Assembly (NCBI RefSeq): GCF_027244095.1
Contig: NC_069658.1
Location: 417,162,687-417,226,686, forward strand
Reading direction: 5' to 3'
Source of the DNA: Hemicordylus capensis
Lineage: Eukaryota > Chordata > Lepidosauria > Squamata > Cordylidae
Length of the DNA: 64,000 bases
In this document: positions 42,591-53,830 of the stretch, piece by piece
Layout: the number at the start of each line of letters is the position of its first letter
Numbering within the stretch: the stretch's first letter is position 1
Notes under the pieces: generated by a model
The model's input: only the letters and a program-made list of their open reading frames with translations
What the model was told of the DNA's origin: nothing
The model's database searches: none
Translations under genes and position numbers: made by a program

Positions 42591-43000
42591 AATTAGGTAT
42601 TGAACCAGGTTTGAACCAAACTCGAACTGTACCAGGCCAGTTTGGTTTCGGCCCCCTTCGAACCCCGCCCCAGTTTGGTTTGTGGGGTTTTTTTGGCTGG
42701 GGGGGGGGTTTGCCAACTTTAACAAAAAAAATCTTTTTCTTTTTTCTTTTTACTTACCCCCTCTGGGAGGCTTCTCCAATGTGGTGGTGGGGGTTATCCC
42801 ACAGAAGTCCCCCCCTTCCCCCCTGCCGGCTTTCCTTCTATTAGAAATCACCCAGTTCAGGCATCTTCAGCCCTTTCCAGGCCTATTCCTGGGCACAGCG
42901 GCCATTTTGGAGGCCACTGCACCCGCTCAGTGGGTCAGTTCAGCAGGAGGGCCTCTGTCAACGGAAACCCCAACCTTGCTCATGTTCCACTGAGTGCATA
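42591..43000. mobile_element. hAT-like element, family B (copy 6, degraded)
   Basis: 'attgaaccaggtttgaacca', 'aactcgaactgtaccaggcc' and 'agtttggtttcggc' show the family's ggtttg/caaacc word array. Terminal TAGGG ends are not clear. An internal G run (42702-42710) and A run (42724-42731) are present. Confidence 0.45.
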
Positions 43001-43441
43001 GATGCCATGGCCCAGATGCCAGACACTCACCACTCCACACATGGAAAGGGATGTATGGACACTTCTAAACAAACACTTCTCTAAGTTGCTCTTGAACCAA
43101 AGCCTGTTATTATGTGATCAAAAGAGAGGTGAGTCAGTGTGTGCCCTGAGCCGATGGTTGCTGCCTGAAGAAGACATTCTTCTCCACTCACCCACAGTTG
43201 CCTCTTCTGCAAATGCTTCTCCATTCTTTTATGATGATGATGATGATTTATTTGATTTGTCAAATAATTATTTATTTGATTTTAATGGAGCTACTCAATC
43301 TTTTTATGTAGAGAAACGTCTATACAAAGATAAATTATCTCCTGTTGAAATGAACGAAGCAGTCCAAATAAATAAGAAAAGCTGGAGGCTGGAGGTGGCC
43401 TGTAGTCCTCAGACTAGTAACCAGGAGAGGAGGGAGGCTAG
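43001..43441. other. Unassigned open frame region
   Basis: A 215-codon frame starts at 43002 and runs into the neighbouring hAT-like element. Its product has an acidic DDDDD stretch but no domain I know, and composition changes where the element begins. I treat it as chance. Confidence 0.4.
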
Positions 43442-43931
43442 CAGAGGCTTGTGTTCGGCCACCGCCGCAGCCCCCTGGCCCTGCCCCCTGCATCTGATAT
43501 CAGTTGCAGGGGGCCGGCTAGCCACACCCCTGCATCTGACGTCAGGAGTGGTCTCCCTCCCCAACGGGGCTGTGCGGCCCCATTGGGATGGGAGATCGTC
43601 CTGCACTGCATTGGGCAGCGCGGGTCAGAGCAACTCTCTCTGCCTTTAAAGGCAGGGAGAGCTGTTCTGGCCACACTGCCAATCAGTGTGGGAGATCAGC
43701 ACCACTGTGTTGGCAGCGAGGCCAGGGAGAGTCACTCTGGCCGTGCTGCCAACACAGCACAAGCCGATTTCGGTCCCAAATGGGGCCACACAACTCCGTT
43801 TGGGAGTGAAATAACACCCCCTGCATCTGATGACAGACAGGGGGGGCGTGTCTGCGGCTGCAAGGCATGGCCCCTGGGGGCGTTGGCCCGGGTTCTTTGA
43901 ACCCATTCACCCAATGGTGGCTCTGCCCCTG
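43442..43931. mobile_element. hAT-like element, family S (copy 2), inverted
   Basis: The right end 'caatggtggctctgcccctg' is the inverse of the left end of copy 1, and 'cccgggttctttgaaccca' matches 'gggttcaaagaacccggg'. Palindromic blocks are again present ('gcctttaaaggcagggagag', 'ggcagcgaggccag'). The sequence gctagcag flanks both sides (43437-43444 and 43931-43938). Confidence 0.75.
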
Positions 43932-44240
43932 CTAGCAGCCATTGATAGACTCCATGAATTCATCTAATCCCCTTTTAAAGCCATCCAAGCAGGTGGCAGT
44001 CACCACATCCTGGATCAACAAATTCCATAAGAGGAGTGTGCGTGCACATATGTGCGTGAGCTGAAACTTTGTGAATGCCACAGAGGAATAAAATAAGCAA
44101 AAGGGATTTGATTTTTTTATCGTTTTATTATCTTGGGCTTATATTTGTTATTATTGTTTTAAATTTTGTTTTTAATGTATTTTTTGTAAACTGTTTCGAG
44201 GACAGCGGTCAGTTGAGCAGTATATAAATACATTTAATTA
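43932..44240. repeat. Two degraded retroposon pieces
   Basis: 43940-44030 ('gaattcatctaatccccttt' 'taaagccatccaagcaggtg') is an interspersed sequence often seen in reptile genomes; its class is unsure. 44100-44240 is a plus-strand LINE-like 3' end ('aaactgtttcgaggacagcg', 'gcagtatataaataca'). Confidence 0.45.
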
Positions 44241-45465
44241 ATTCTGTAGTAAGTGGAAGCAGGTTCAGAAAAATATGCAGTTAAAAACCAGAACTCGCTG
44301 TCATGGTTGCCAGTGAGAAGGATGTGCAAGAAGATACCCATTCCCTGGATGCCATCTACATTCAGAGGCAATTCTGGTGGCTGAGCATTCAGGCGATAAG
44401 AAAAAAAACGCTTGAGTCTAGATTTAGATTTGATATAAGAAGAATTCCTTCTAGACTTAACTATGCATGATTTATTGTCTAAAGGAAGCTAAGGATAATC
44501 ATTCCCACGTAAAACACAGCACACAATCATTTCCTCCTCAAACAAATAGTCATTGCTGGCATGAGGAGACTTTAGAACAAGGGGATAAAAACAGCATCAC
44601 GAAGAGAGAGAGAGAGAGAGAGAAGTCACAGAATGTTTTTTAGCCATGGCAGGCCTTTCCTGTTTTGAGCACTAAAAATATTCCGGTGTAATAGCTTTTT
44701 GGTCTGCAGCCTGCGCCTTGGTGAGGTAATGCTCTCTCTCCTCGGTGTGAAACACAACAATCGAAGCAGAGATAAAGCTAATCACATCCACGTGCCTTGC
44801 CAAGAAAAACAGGCTGCTTTTCCTTCTCACCTCTGTACCAAGAGAAGATATTTCCAGCCAGTAGGTGGAGAAACTGTTGGCTGAGGACATTTGGTAAAGA
44901 GGCCGAGTCCTGAAGCTGGGAGTTTGTGCTATGTGTTGCTAGAGGCAAATGCTTGCAAGGTGCAAGAGGACCCTGGAAGTAGCAGAGGCTGAGATGGGAA
45001 GCACTGGCTTGGAACTGTTCCCTTCCCCAGACATTGCACAGACCTAGGGCAGGAGTTTCTTCTCCCTTCTCTGGGCTTCAGTATAATCACCAATTGCTCT
45101 GTGGACTTCCCATGGGTGAAATCCAGTTTGTAAGCTCCTTGGGGCAGGGACCTGCCCAATTTGCCTAAGAGAATCTGCATATGGATGGCTGTAAGAAGAG
45201 CCCCACTGAATCAGCATCCTTTCAGTAATGGCCAGGCATATGTGCTTGGAAAGTGCACAAGCAAGGCACAAAGGCAAAACTCTGCCCTTGTTGTTTGCTC
45301 CCTTAGTAACTGGTATCCAGAGGCTTGATGCTTTGACACTTGGAGTTTCCATTTAGGCATCTTGGCATTCATGTCTCCTCCATGAATTCTGTCCAGTGTC
45401 CGTTACCACATCTTGTGGCAGGTTTTTTGTTTTAGTGGTGGGTTTTTTTTTTTTTTGCATAGGTA
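44241..45465. other. Mostly unassigned DNA with an (AG)n run
   Basis: (AG)n at 44599-44622. 44640-44800 contains taatcaca and cacgtg motifs and no repeat. Possible regulatory DNA but unproven. Poly-T at 45445-45457 borders the next SINE. Confidence 0.4.
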
Positions 45466-45650
45466 GATATTATACCACATTTAATTGGTCATCTAGCTCA
45501 GTATTGTATATGCTGGCCAATAGCAGCTCTCCAGAGTTTCAGGCAGGGTTTTTCCCCAGCCCTGCCTGGAGATGCTGCGAGGGATTGAACCTGGGACTTT
45601 CAGCATGCAAAGCAGATGCTCTACCACTGAGCTACGGCCCTGCCCCCATG
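45466..45650 (-). mobile_element. Alanine-tRNA-headed SINE, family M (copy 4)
   Basis: Minus strand with an intact-looking head: 'gggccgtagctcagtggtag' 'agcatctgctttgcatgctg' 'aaagtcccaggttcaatccc'. The anticodon position reads TGC (Ala). The body 'aggcagggctggggaaaaac' and 'ctgctattggccagcatata' follows. The best evidence here for the alanine-tRNA origin. Confidence 0.85.
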
Positions 45651-45829
45651 TTAATTACATTGTATTTTGTACAACCTTGTCCTGAATCTACTGCCAATCA
45701 GTTTCACCATTAGGCCCCCCAAGTACTAGAAGAAGGAGAAGCCAGTCTTTTTGCCTTCCCTTACCTGTCTTCCCCCCCCCACAAAAAAACCCCAAAAGTT
45801 CTGAACCTTTTAGCCCTTCCATGTACAGA

Positions 45830-46150
45830 AGGTATCCCAACCCTCTCTGCCATTTTGGTTGCCCTTTGCTCCTCCCTTTTCAGCTTTGCAATATGGAGTG
45901 GCCAGCACTGCACACAATATTCCAAATGCAACTGCAGCATAGCTTTTTTTTAAAAAAAGTCCATTATGTCCTTGGCCTTTTGATTTTCTATCCCTTTCCT
46001 CATAATCCCCACAATGGAATTTGTCTTTTTCACTGCTACAGCACCCTCTCAGTTTTCACTGAGCTGAGCACCATGACTACCATGACACCAAGATCTCTCT
46101 TTTGGTCAGCCACCGCCAGGTCAAATCCCATCTGTGCATGCTGAAGACAG
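45830..46150 (-). mobile_element. CR1 LINE, reverse-transcriptase C-terminal fragment
   Basis: The minus strand encodes, with frame breaks, pieces such as VKKTNSIVGIMRKGIENQKA and QLHLEYCVQCWPLHIAKLKR. These match the CR1 pattern VKKANSMLGIIRKGIENK...[25 protein letters not shown]. The upstream block 'ccaagatctctcttttggtc' corresponds to DLGV...ERDL. Both ends are truncated. Old. Confidence 0.75.
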
Positions 46151-46539
46151 GATTTTTCACCCAGCATACATCACCTGACACTTACTTACACTTACACTTA
46201 TGCATTGTATGTATGTATAAATAAATTAATAGATTCTCCACAGTGCTATGCTGTTGGATTGGAGACAGCTCATTTTACCTGCCGTAGGCCTCTCCAGATG
46301 ATTGATATTTGCACAGAGAATGCTCAGCTGTTCCCAAGTTGTTGTGAGAGGATCCAAAATGTCTTTCCTTCCCCTCCCCTCCCCGCCAACAACTAAGCTC
46401 CCAAGTAGCTTTTGTATATTTTACTTTGGACAGAGGTCAAGCTTTGACTGAGAATCGTAGATTCAAATCCTGCCTCAGCTCTGAAGCTGACTGGGTGGCC
46501 ATGGACCCTTCTCTATGGGCCAAATGTGAATGGCTACAC

Positions 46540-46678
46540 CAGGCCTGCTCAACTCAGCCCCCCCCCCAGCTGTTTTTGGACTACAACTCCCATAATCCCC
46601 AGCCACAGTAGCTAATAGCCAGGGATAATGGGAGTTGTGAGCCAACATCTGCAGGAGGGCCGAAGTTGAGCAGGCCCA
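46540..46678. mobile_element. hAT-like hairpin, family F (copy 2)
   Basis: Ends caggcctgctcaactcagcc / cgaagttgagcaggcccag. Arms 'ggactacaactcccataatc' and 'gggataatgggagttgtgag'. Non-coding. Confidence 0.8.
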
Positions 46679-46690
46679 GGCTAAACACAG

Positions 46691-46820
46691 TGGCTGACAA
46701 CCTGACTAAATTACTCATGAGTAGCCCCACTGAAATTAGTGGGGCAAGTTTGTCATGACTAATTCATCCCATTAATTTCGGCAGGACTATCCATGAATAA
46801 TTTAGTCTGGCTATCAGCCA
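46691..46820. mobile_element. Family E hairpin (copy 4)
   Basis: Ends tggctgacaacctgactaaa / tttagtctggctatcagcca. The inner arms pair 'ttactcatgagtagccccac' with 'caggactatccatgaataa' and 'gggcaagtttgtcatgac' with its inverse. A clean 130-bp example. Confidence 0.8.
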
Positions 46821-47161
46821 TCATTGTCTAGCCGAGAGTTTTTTCTTCCTTAGCTAATATAGCAGTGTGTGGGGCCCATTCCAGACTGGGACCAAGGCAA
46901 GGAGGCAGCAGGTGTATAAACAATTTTCTCAAGTTTATTTTGGCTGCCAGAAAATACAACCCCCAAGCTATGGTCCCCCGAAGGTGCCATTTACTCCAAT
47001 GTTACCTCTGAGGACCCATAGTGACTTTGAGGGGATTTTTGACAGGAAAATAGAATGAGGGGGGAAAGCCCAAAGGGACATGGAAATACCTCCATGTCCA
47101 TATCCAGCTTGGGATCTTCCATAGGTGTGATTTTAAAATACACTCCCCAACTAAACAATAG
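46821..47161. other. No recognised feature
   Basis: Single-copy gap between two family E hairpins. Confidence 0.4.
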
Positions 47162-47290
47162 TGGCTGGCATGATGAGGAAAATTACTCAAAGTATTCCCA
47201 CTGGAATTTAAAGGACAAGTTCAGCAATTAAGAGGACAAGTTCAATTTCAATGGGACTACTTTGAGTAATTTCCCTCATCACATCAGCCA
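47162..47290. mobile_element. Family E hairpin (copy 5)
   Basis: 'tggctggcatgatgaggaaa' and 'aattactcaaagtattccca' at the left are matched by 'atgggactactttgagtaat' and 'ttccctcatcacatcagcca' at the right. 'aggacaagttc' occurs twice at the centre in direct rather than inverted order. Confidence 0.75.
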
Positions 47291-47923
47291 ACATGCTTAA
47301 CACCAAATCAAGTTTGGTTGTAACTCTAACTTAGTTCCAGGGGTCCTTGTGAGAAGAAAATGGGATCATCCCATCTATGCAACGCTGAGCTCCTTGAATG
47401 AACAGCAGGATACAGATACAACAACAGACAAACAAATAAAACTTTATTTTTAAAAAAGATACAATTGGACTGCTGTCTTTTCCAGCCATTAGGCATCTGG
47501 CAGTTGCCACAGATAGTTGCCCCAATTTGCTTCAGGGCCAGATGAGCATGCAAGTCAGCTTCTGCATCTGTATTTCTAGCTGGCTGGGAAATTATACTCT
47601 GTCATGGGAGCTGCTTGCATAATTCCCTGGTCTGATCCAGCATCCGAGGCTGCACACGTGTGGCCCTGTCAGCCCTATCAGTGATAACGCAGATCAGTTG
47701 GATGGAGTCCCTCTATACTTCTCCCCCTAAACAGCTGACCAGCATCTATGCAGCTTATCAAACAGAATGATATGCATGTGCATTGGGATGCGGAGACAAC
47801 ATTAATAGGGTTGTTTAGGGTTCTGATCTAAAGTGTCTTCTGAATTGACCCATCTCTACAGATATTTCTGCCCCTGAAACAAAACCACATCCCTATTTGA
47901 TTAAATTCCTTTGATCCAAAGCA
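47291..47923. other. No recognised feature
   Basis: No repeat ends or coding domain seen. Confidence 0.4.
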
Positions 47924-47931
47924 GGGCCGCC

Positions 47932-48057
47932 CAACTTTGGCCCTCCTGAAGATGTTGGCATACAAATCCCATAATCCTTGGCTATTGGTCACTGCGGCTG
48001 GGAATTATGGGAGTTGTAGTCCAAAAACAGCTGTGGGGCCTAAGTTGAGCAGGCCTG
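47932..48057. mobile_element. hAT-like hairpin, family F (copy 3), perfect target duplication
   Basis: Ends cagggccgcccaactttggc / cctaagttgagcaggcctg, with arms 'acaaatcccataatccttgg' and 'gggaattatgggagttgtag'. The 8-bp duplication atccaaag is perfect (47924-47931 and 48058-48065), which supports hAT-type transposition for the whole family. Confidence 0.88.
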
Positions 48058-48141
48058 ATCCAAAGGCAGGTTCCACATGGTGGAAGCAACGCCTCAGCTA
48101 TGAACCAGCATAGCTAAACCCAACTAAAAAGCTCTTTAGAT

Positions 48142-48240
48142 CAAGGGCTCTCCAACTCTGGGCCTAGATGTTGTTGGACTACAATCTCCCCTTTCTCCAA
48201 TCGCAGTGGCCTGTGACTGGGGATGTTGGAGTTCCAGTGC
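48142..48240. mobile_element. hAT-like hairpin, family F (copy 4, partial)
   Basis: Left end caagggctctccaactctgg and 'gttgttggactacaatctcc'. The right end is decayed. Confidence 0.6.
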
Positions 48241-48660
48241 ATCGACCTTTTGCACCAACTATCCTAATGACCACTAGGGGCATTGGGAGTAGAGATGGTG
48301 AGTAAGGGTCTCCCTAGCTGTTCTACCTGTCTCTACTCTATGACCCCTGATATGACTCTTCAGGTATTTCCTGTGCTGAGTCAGCTCAGAATCCCTTCCT
48401 TTACTCTTAGGGAGCAGATGGAAACATTGCTCTCTCTCCCTACCTATTCATAATGTAGTTCTTTAGATTAAGGATTAGGTCTTTCCTATCCAAAGGTGTA
48501 CTTCACCAATAAATTTTCTTAGAATGTTATTCTACAAGAATCTCCATGTGTCTTCTCTAAATAGCTGCAACAACTAAACTCTGCATTCTACTCTGTAACT
48601 GGAGTGGGTAGCTTCTTTAGTGCTCTGCTAATTAACTGGGGGATAAAATTACAACCCCCA
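48241..48660. other. No recognised feature
   Basis: Nothing that I can assign. Confidence 0.4.
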
Positions 48661-48710
48661 ACAGGGGAATTATGGGAGCTGTAGTCCAGAACCACTGTAC
48701 AAGTTTAAGA
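48661..48710. mobile_element. Family F fragment
   Basis: 'ggggaattatgggagctgta' 'gtccagaacc' is the right arm only. Confidence 0.5.
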
Positions 48711-48711
48711 A

Positions 48712-48848
48712 AGGAGCATAGGAAGCTGCCTTGGTCTGGAGATGCCAGGCAGATCCTTGGTCCGGAGATGCCAGGCAGGGATGGAACCTGGGACCTTCTG
48801 AATGCAAAGCAGATGCTCTGCTCCTGAGCAAAACCCCATCCCCTAAGA
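48712..48848 (-). mobile_element. Alanine-tRNA-headed SINE, family M (copy 5, rearranged)
   Basis: Minus strand. 'ttgctcaggagcagagcatc' 'tgctttgcattcagaaggtc' 'ccaggttccatccct' is the head. A ~32-bp block 'ggagatgccaggcag' is duplicated in tandem and the central body is missing, with 'aaggcagcttcctatg' at the end. Confidence 0.7.
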
Positions 48849-48963
48849 CAGAGGTTCTCAAACTTGGGTCCCCAGATGTTGCTGGACTACAACTCCCATC
48901 ATCCCTAGCCACAATGGCCAAAGGCCAGACAACACCTGGGGGGCTCACGTTTAAGAATCCCTG
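48849..48963. mobile_element. hAT-like hairpin, family F (copy 5)
   Basis: Ends cagaggttctcaaacttggg / cacgtttaagaatccctg, with 'ggactacaactcccatcatc'. Flanks ccctaaga / ccctcagg agree at 6 of 8 bases. It belongs to the ttctcaaac subfamily and directly adjoins a family M SINE. Confidence 0.7.
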
Positions 48964-49555
48964 CCCTCAGGGGAATATCTTACAGCAGACAGCATTTTCA
49001 CAAGTAGTTGCAAACCCTGCTTAGCAAAGGGGACAATTCATGCTTGCTACCACAAGGCCAGCCTAATCCCAAATGATGGTATACATTCCCTCATTGGAAC
49101 TAACTGCAGGATCTGGAAGCAGCTTTCTTTGATTTGGAAACTTAACATCTGCTATTCATGAAGCAACACACAGAAAAGGCCACTCTGTGCAGTACATTCT
49201 CTGTTGCATGGAGGCAAGTTGTGACGGTCTGCATAGGTTCCCAGATTGATAATCAAGAAGAGCTTCATGGGAACGGAACCCTGTGGACCAATGAAAGGAT
49301 AAAACAAATTAGATTCCATAATACATCTCTGAAGAGCAGCTGATCAAACACATGCTTCAAGATTTCCTAGTACGATTAAATTACTGAATTGATGCTTGAC
49401 TGTAGATGCTTTCAGTATCTCATAAGCAAGAATGTGTGAATTATGCCATCGCCACCATGCAGACACTGTAGTGGATACTGAATTCAGCATTTAAAAAACA
49501 AGGTTTCTAGCTCTTAAGATTGCAAAGATGCTTGAAAATGTATGGTCAGTGTCTG
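48964..49555. other. No recognised feature
   Basis: No repeat ends or coding domain seen. Confidence 0.4.
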
Positions 49556-49563
49556 GTGATATC

Positions 49564-49781
49564 CAGAGGTGCTCCTAGGTAATTTTGGAGCCTGGACCTA
49601 AAGGCCTTTGGAGGCCCCCCGCTGCAAGTTAAGTGGGGGGCCTCCAAAGGGCTGCAAGTTAAGCAAGTTCTTGAGGGCACAAACCACACCACCCAGGACA
49701 GACTAAAGAGGATTTGGGGCCCCCAGGGTGTGTGGAGGCCCTGGACTTCAGCCCCAAAATCCAGGGGTAAGAGCACCTCTG
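49564..49781. mobile_element. hAT-like element, family G (copy 2)
   Basis: Starts cagaggtgctcctaggtaat and ends ggggtaagagcacctctg. Flanked by gtgatatc and gtgacatc (7 of 8). It is inverted relative to copy 1 at 12153: 'ttttggagcctggacctaaa' matches the inverse of 'tctaggtccaggctccaaaa'. An internal direct repeat of 'gctgcaagttaag' is specific to this copy. Confidence 0.85.
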
Positions 49782-49789
49782 GTGACATC

Positions 49790-51784
49790 TCAGAGGCTAG
49801 GGGGGAAACCTGAACAAGATTTCTAGTAGTCAGCAGTAAGGTTTGGCTCTTTTTATCATTAGCAGAAGCCAATGAAAATGATGGGGAAAACACACATACA
49901 CAAACAACACACACACACGGCATACAAAGTGACACATTCAGCTTGTATTAGAATTTCCTTGGCAGCTTATTTGATTACAAAAACTAAGCTCCTTAAGCTC
50001 ATCCACAGTAAACCCAATGGCATATCAGGGCCTCTGATGTGCACACAGGTCTCTAAGGAAGCTGGCCAAAGATACTCTAGGAAGCAAGATCCAACATTGG
50101 TGTGAATTGAGGCAGCCACTGCTTCTCCTGAAGAGCTCCATGTGTGCATCTGAACTCCTGTGTGTAGAATTACTGTCTGTTCAGCAGTGCACTGCACTTG
50201 GCAAACAATAACCTTGCCAAGCATGGACACCATAGCCGTAAGAAAGGGCTATGTGAAAAACTGAGTTTCCTGTTGGTCCAGCGTGGTCAGGCATCAAGAG
50301 ATAGGGCATGTAGCCTCCTGCATCATATGGATGATCTAAAAATATCCAAAGGGCGCCTAAAAATGGATGTGGGCACCTAAAAATGTAATATATAATTCCA
50401 GCACTGATTGATGATATTAGTGTTGTTGGACTTCAAGAAAAGGGAGGTATGGGTGAAGGCAAGGATAAAGACAAAGAAGATATTTGAAGACCAATCACAA
50501 TCAAGCTTTGCAGTTTGTATGACAGATGTACATTCTATCAGGTCAAATGCTTGTTTGGACAGTGGTCTTGCTCCTCCTCACATGCTTTAGGAAGACTGCC
50601 CAGCTTTTTTAAAAAGCACCACATGTATATTTAGTCTTTCATTCTTTGTGTTATTAAATAAATATGAAAACATTTTTTTAAATAGCTGCAAAACTGGGGT
50701 TTGGGCGGGATGGGTATCTTGACAACTGCACTGTTGCTAGCCAATATGTATTAGACAGAGATGAGTTTTGCTGCGAAGTTGCAGAATTGTGTTTTTTTCC
50801 TCCAAAGCTGGACCCTGGAGAGGAAATGGAACATGAGAGCACTTCTAAAATCAGCACCACTCCTCTACTAATCTTACATCTGTCTTCACCCTATGCATTT
50901 TCAGAAACAGCTGGAAATAATGCATATGGACATGCAAAGGAAAAAGAAGACACAAACAAAAAAGCAAACTGAAAAGACAGTTCTTTACTATTAAAGGTTA
51001 GATTACACCTCTTTGATACAGGACCCTTTGACGTCCTGAGATCAGTACAAACTTTGGTTTTCCAGAACATTGATACTTACCTTTGAAAGCCTCCTTTTGC
51101 TGGTGATCACAGATGAACATTGCAAGAACAATAAGGATTTTTAGGGGCATTATGACTGGGTTAGTAAAACACAGCTGCCCCTGAAAGTCCCTCATTTTTC
51201 TTGCTGCCTCTCAGTATCTTCCAGTGCGTCCTTAGAAGCTAAGAGTGCTGAAAGAGTTTGCTTCATTTTGGCATGATATGATGAGATTGTGTGCTTGGTA
51301 TGCACACAGCCATTTTGCCAGCCCTGCATCAGAATTTAGCAATGATCTGCAACACAGAAAACCTGGCAGAGTCTGTGTGTTTTGTTTTTAATTTTTCTTT
51401 CCCTCTTGACCCAATTAATTTCAAGTGCCATCAACATATATTAGTGTGTGTCTAATTGGGTCTTGGAGTGAGCAAACAAACAGGAATACTACCAGGGTAT
51501 ACGGCACTCTACAGCACCTGGAACCTCTTAGCACATGAATTCTTCTTCACTATCACAGTGAGCCTCCTTATGACCCAAACTGCATGTGATGCTAAACACA
51601 CAAGTGCAGCTGAAAATGATAGCATTGCTTATCTACTTCGCCTCTCCCTCCATAATATCTTGTGTTATTCATCCATGTCATCACTATCCCCAATGATGGT
51701 GACATGATGGTAACATCGCAGGACAGTGTACATTCAGCAGCTGGGATCCAGAGCAACAAACTGCATGCAGAAAGAACAAAGTTC
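49790..51784. other. Mostly unassigned DNA
   Basis: An imperfect (AC)n stretch at 49891-49918. Many short frames but no domain or conserved start. No repeat ends that I could pair. Confidence 0.4.
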
Positions 51785-51792
51785 CAGCAGTG

Positions 51793-51931
51793 CAGACCTG
51801 CTCAACTTTGCCCCCCCCACACCCAAACTGGTTTTGGACTACAGCTCCCATAATCCCCAGCCACAGTTGCCAATAGCCAGGGATTATGGGAATGGTAATA
51901 TCTGCAAGAAGGCCAAAGTTGAGCAGGCCTG
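51793..51931. mobile_element. hAT-like hairpin, family F (copy 6)
   Basis: Ends cagacctgctcaactttgcc / ccaaagttgagcaggcctg, with arms 'ggactacagctcccataatc' and 'gccagggattatgggaatgg'. Flanks cagcagtg and cactagtg agree at 6 of 8. Confidence 0.8.
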
Positions 51932-51956
51932 CACTAGTGCAAGAGGATGACTTAAG

Positions 51957-52212
51957 GCCATTCACACATTATGTTCAACACTCATACAGCAAGTGTACAG
52001 TGTACACAAATACAGATCTGTGCACAGGTACAGTCATTCACATGTTATGTTGAACTCAGGTACAGAAGTACACTTCCTGTCTGTATCATGCATTTGAAGG
52101 GCCTGTATCCAGGTTCACTTTTTAAATGAACACAGGTACAGTCATTTACACAAACACACGCACAGATATATAGTCATCGGTACACTTGAACAGCATAATG
52201 TCTGAATCGGGC
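51957..52212. mobile_element. Element with family D-like inverted ends
   Basis: Left end ggccattcacacattatgtt, right end cagcataatgtctgaatcgg-gc. Inside, 'aggtacagtcattcacatgt' 'tatgttgaac' and 'aggtacagtcatttacac' give repeated words. 256 bp, non-coding. Confidence 0.6.
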
Positions 52213-52904
52213 ATAGCTGCACTAAAAACCAGGGGGTTGCAGAACTGCGTTACAGCACTCTTGTGCAAAAACTCCCATTAAAACAAATTACATTGTGCAA
52301 CATTAGTCTGAAGTGCAAGCTCCAGACTTAGCCCAACACCTTTGCACTAGCACAACATCCTTCAGCAAGTAGTTCGTTGCTCTGGATGCCACCCAGTGAC
52401 ACCATTACACACAGGTCAGTATTAAAGAGTATAGATCAAAATGTAAATCCCTTTGCCATACATTCTTAGCACTAGCTATATATGTCCTGAAACTACTGCC
52501 TGAAAAACGGAGACATTTGCTGTGGGACATTGCCAGTAGCAGTGTCGATCTCCCACCAGCGGCCAGGTGAGTGGTGGAGGCAATCCTCCTCCGCAGGGGG
52601 TGTTTGGAGGCATGCTGCTGCTCCGAGCAGCATTCAGGTGCAGTAAGAGCAAAGGTAAGCACCGACTGATTTAGCCTTAAAGGTGCCTCTCACAGCCCCC
52701 CCCCCCAGCGGCACTCACAATGGCCGCTACTGGACACTGCTGAACATGTTAACTTGCTACTGGTAGAACTGATAAGACTGTTCAGAAAGATGCTTCTCAA
52801 CTTTTGAATTGTGTTTCAATTAATAGTGCTACTTCCACCCACTACTTTTCAACAAAAATGTTCTCAAAGCAGGTACAAAGCAAAAGGAATCAGGTGAAGG
52901 TTCA
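52213..52904. other. Unassigned DNA with a poly-C run
   Basis: A C run at 52700-52710. No element could be delimited. Confidence 0.4.
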
Positions 52905-53060
52905 CAGTTCCAAAGGGTCTCACCATCTGCAAAGAAACCAAATAGAGACACCAGCAACAGCCGCTGGATGGGACTCGCTGCTGGGGTGGTCGGGGGCAGC
53001 AATTGCTATTTCTCCGCTAAATATAAAAGAGCCAACATTTTAAAGGTTCCTTTTTGCTCA
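52905..53060 (-). mobile_element. Family H retroposon (copy 5, partial)
   Basis: Minus strand, 5' half only. 'cccttaactgagcaaaaagg' 'aacctttaaaatgttggctc' then 'ccagcagcgagtcccatcca' and 'gcggctgttgctggtgtctc'. The 3' tail is lost. Confidence 0.6.
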
Positions 53061-53640
53061 GTTAAGGGGTTCAGTCAAGGACATTGGCTAATCATTGTTT
53101 TCTGGGTTGATTGATTGTTTCCTGTGAGCTCGAGTATTTAATTTGAAAGTGTAACCAGAAAACTGACTCATGTACTCCAGACCATGATATAACCTGGTTT
53201 CACAACAGTGGAGGCACAAGAAAAAGAATTGGGGGGGGGGGCACAGAAGGGGCAAAGTGCATTTCTGGGTGGGTGAGCTGCATCCCACATGTTAGATTTC
53301 TGAAACAGAAAGGGGGCAGCTTTTATGAAGAGATGCTTGCCCCCCACCAAGCCACCCTCATTTCAGGAACCTTGAACTTTTTATTAATTCAGGTTCCACA
53401 AAGATGTTTGTAACATAAGTAGCAGGGTTATATTCAGCTCCCCAACAAGGCTCTAAAACACAGGCCTGCAGCAAGATTTATCCTAGGTTAAAGGAAGAGA
53501 GGAAGGGGAAAGTGCAGGATGTACTTAAGGGTTGAGTGCACAGTTCATCCACTGTGCCCAAATTCAATACATTGTCTTCCTCTGCAGTGAAACCCTCTGA
53601 ATAAACTAGCCAAGTTTGTCCTTACTATTTGAAGTCAAAA
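53061..53640. other. No recognised feature
   Basis: A G run at 53231-53240. No identified element. Confidence 0.4.
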
Positions 53641-53644
53641 TACT

Positions 53645-53830
53645 GGCTGCATTCACAAATCACATGAAACCAGAGCTGAAGGGGCCTCAGTTTGTGTGCA
53701 ACTGCAGTTCGGACAGAAAATAGACCCATCGTTTCCCTCCACAGATTCTGATTTGTACCTTTGGTTTGTAGTAGGTTTTTCCGCCTGTATCTCCAGTTTT
53801 GTGGTGCCAGCGTTACGTCTGAATGTGGCA
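53645..53830. mobile_element. Short element with family D-like ends
   Basis: Left 'ggctgcattcacaaatcaca' and right 'gcgttacgtctgaatgtggc' are loosely inverted and carry the attcacA / tctgaat words seen at 14797 and 51957. 186 bp, non-coding. Weak. Confidence 0.4.

Noticed and set aside
43081-43263. His-rich short frame (HHHHH) as a metal-binding peptide
   Set aside because: It is the antisense of a gat trinucleotide repeat at 43230-43247.
43002-43649. 215-codon open frame, the longest in the window after transposon frames
   Set aside because: It crosses into the family S element without change of frame, shows no known domain, and other frames over the same DNA are open too because the GC-rich palindromes lack stops.
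45560-45640. Possible functional tRNA-Ala gene on the minus strand
   Set aside because: The A and B boxes and TGC anticodon are visible, but the sequence continues into the family M SINE body and the stems carry mismatches, so it is a SINE head.
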